Origin: an uncultured Desulfosporosinus sp.
Lineage (GTDB): Bacteria > Bacillota > Desulfitobacteriia > Desulfitobacteriales > Desulfitobacteriaceae
DNA length: 56,556 bases
NCBI GenBank assembly: GCA_927405585.1
Contig: CAKMJS010000099.1
Location: 1-56,556 of the forward strand
Direction of reading: 5' to 3'
This document shows positions 55,751-56,556 of this stretch, piece after piece; position 1 is the stretch's first letter, and every line of letters begins with the position of its first letter. The notes beneath the pieces were generated by a model. It ran no database searches. It was not told the origin of the DNA and worked only from the letters and a program-made list of their open reading frames with translations. The translations under genes were made by a program, and so were the position numbers.

Positions 55751-55870
55751 GCATTAGAAGAGCATATTACTGGCGTGTATGCCGCAGGTGATACCCGCGT
55801 AAAATGCTTACGTCAGGTTGTCACTACTACCAATGATGGGGCTATTACTGCAGTATCGGCAGAGAAATAA
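55751..55870 (+). pseudogene. Remnant of a second thioredoxin reductase C terminus
   Basis: The in-frame 39 codons HITGVYAAGDTRVKCLRQVV followed by TTTNDGAITAVSAEK and TAA match the FAD-binding C-terminal segment of TrxB and parallel residues in the gene just upstream, but differ in many codons. It lacks the rest of the enzyme. It is either a truncated duplicate or the last piece of a deleted trxB. Confidence 0.85.
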
Positions 55871-55872
55871 AT

Positions 55873-55902
55873 GAAACCTAATCTTAGATTGGGTTTCTTT
55901 TA
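55873..55902 (+). terminator. Terminator after the trxB remnant
   Basis: GAAACCTAATC-TTA-GATTGGGTTTC (one G-U pair) is followed by TTTTATTTATT. It probably served the original reductase gene and may now end the trx pair. Confidence 0.85.
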
Positions 55903-56323
55903 TTTATTGGCATCTTCAGATTACATCTTCTTCGTCTAGAAAACTGCTTCTTGAAATGTATTTTAGAAAAGCTAACTCCTAATTGACTGTGAATTCTGAA
56001 TTTAACAATAAAATCTCAAAATGTAAAAAATATATGATATTTTTTATTAACTGATAGCATTATTTTAATATTTAGGATATATTATATATGAAATAAGAAA
56101 TATCATATTTCATATTTCAGAATTCATATCCATATACATTTAGATATCTTTAATAGTCCTAGTCTAGTGATTCCTTAGCTTTAAGATAAGCTCCGATTCA
56201 GGGTTCTGGACATATGAGTATCTAATTGTGTAAAAGTTCATTTATAGGGGAGGTGAATTAACGACTGCTTTCAAAAGAAATTGGAATAAAGATATTACAT
56301 GAGTAAAAGGGGAGGGTGTTTTA
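55903..56323. other. AT-rich gene-free stretch
   Basis: No gene is seen. The middle (about 56020-56150) is very AT-rich with repeated ATATCATATTTCATATTTC-like words that can pair with each other. I see no -24/-12 or strong sigma-70 promoter that I would name. It probably holds the promoter of the aminotransferase gene. Confidence 0.5.
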
Positions 56324-56556
56324 ATGAGTAAGATAGAGATACCCAATGCTGATGAATTAGTCAGATTGGATCGAAAGCATTCATTTCATCATCTGGTACA
56401 ACATAAAGTGTTTGAAACCCAAGAACCAATCATTATGGTAGAGGGAAAAGGGTGTACGCTTAAAGATATCCGAGGCAGAGAGTTTCTTGACGGCGTTTCA
56501 GGCGGTGTATGGTGCGTAAATGTAGGCTACGGTCAAGATTCAATTGCCGAAGCAGT
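56324..56556 (+). CDS. Class III aminotransferase, N-terminal part (partial)
   Basis: About 77 residues are present before the window ends. The start is an ATG with GGGGAGGG upstream. Residues include LVRLDRKHSFHHLVQHKVF, IIMVEGKGCTLKDIRGREFLDG and GGVWCVNVGYGQDSIAEA, the N-terminal arm of class III PLP aminotransferases. The opening HxFHHL and GVWCVNVGYG resemble taurine:pyruvate aminotransferases, which would supply sulfite for Dsr. That is a guess from a short N-terminal stretch; other omega-aminotransferases fit too. The PLP lysine lies outside the window. Confidence 0.8.
   Translation, partial: MSKIEIPNADELVRLDRKHSFHHLVQHKVFETQEPIIMVEGKGCTLKDIRGREFLDGVSGGVWCVNVGYGQDSIAEA

Noticed and set aside
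56020-56150. AT-rich repeated words as a replication origin or CRISPR-like array
   Set aside because: The words are irregular, without fixed-length spacers or DnaA boxes; plain AT-rich promoter DNA is a simpler reading.

Overview
The window looks like a chromosomal segment of an anaerobic, sulfate-reducing, methylamine-using Firmicute of the Desulfosporosinus/Desulfitobacterium type (Peptococcaceae). This is inferred from gene content: dsrMKJOP plus dsrC, a type III glutamine synthetase, ethanolamine ammonia-lyase, several MttB-family methyltransferases with corrinoid proteins, a fused MetF/MetV-type reductase, and one MttB gene with an in-frame amber codon where pyrrolysine is expected. No rRNA, tRNA or CRISPR array was found.

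Layout. 1-3.9 kb: end of an ethanolamine utilisation operon (eutQ-like end, eutB, eutC, eutA). 4-5.9 kb: PocR-domain AraC regulator plus a corrinoid protein, closed by a terminator. 6.2-15.6 kb: C1 module with a choline-kinase-like phosphotransferase, a non-pyrrolysine MttB homologue, a corrinoid protein, a methyl-tetrahydrofolate methyltransferase (MtgA-like), a HAD phosphatase, a corrinoid-activating ferredoxin/ATPase (RACE/RamA-like), MetF-MetV and a small partner. 15.7-18.8 kb: glnN (minus) and an orphan response regulator. 19-24.3 kb: a sigma-54 activator with an N-terminal dehydrogenase-like NAD-binding domain, then sdhCAB behind a consensus sigma-54 promoter. 24.4-28.2 kb: housekeeping genes (small membrane protein, cvfB-like, DUF188, htpG). 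28.2-34.8 kb: a structured leader and the RsbRD_N-dsrMKJOP-dsrC cluster. 35.2-43.2 kb: class II aldolase, S-adenosylhomocysteine hydrolase, a decayed UvrD helicase, a DUF2935 protein, topoisomerase III and a MATE exporter. 43.2-51.2 kb: methylamine module with a BCCT transporter, a divergently placed PAS/sigma-54 activator, a non-pyrrolysine MttB, a corrinoid protein and a pyrrolysine-type MttB. 51.3-56.6 kb: a decayed IS transposase, a large phosphodiesterase, an atypical thioredoxin/thioredoxin-reductase pair, a reductase remnant and the start of a class III aminotransferase.

How the parts fit. BCCT brings in a quaternary amine. MttB-family enzymes move a methyl group to a corrinoid protein, MtgA moves it to tetrahydrofolate, the RACE protein reactivates oxidised corrinoid, and MetF-MetV oxidises methyl-THF. 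Electrons can go to sulfite reduction through DsrC/DsrMKJOP or to fumarate/succinate. Two far-apart pieces of this pathway (9.7 kb and 43-47 kb) share sigma-54 -24/-12 promoters and one inverted repeat, TAAGTCW-N3-WGACTTA. This suggests a single regulon under the activator at 45.5-46.9 kb, and is the most interesting non-coding signal here. A second regulatory circuit is suggested at 19-21 kb, where an activator with an NAD-binding-like domain sits next to a sigma-54 promoter for sdhCAB.
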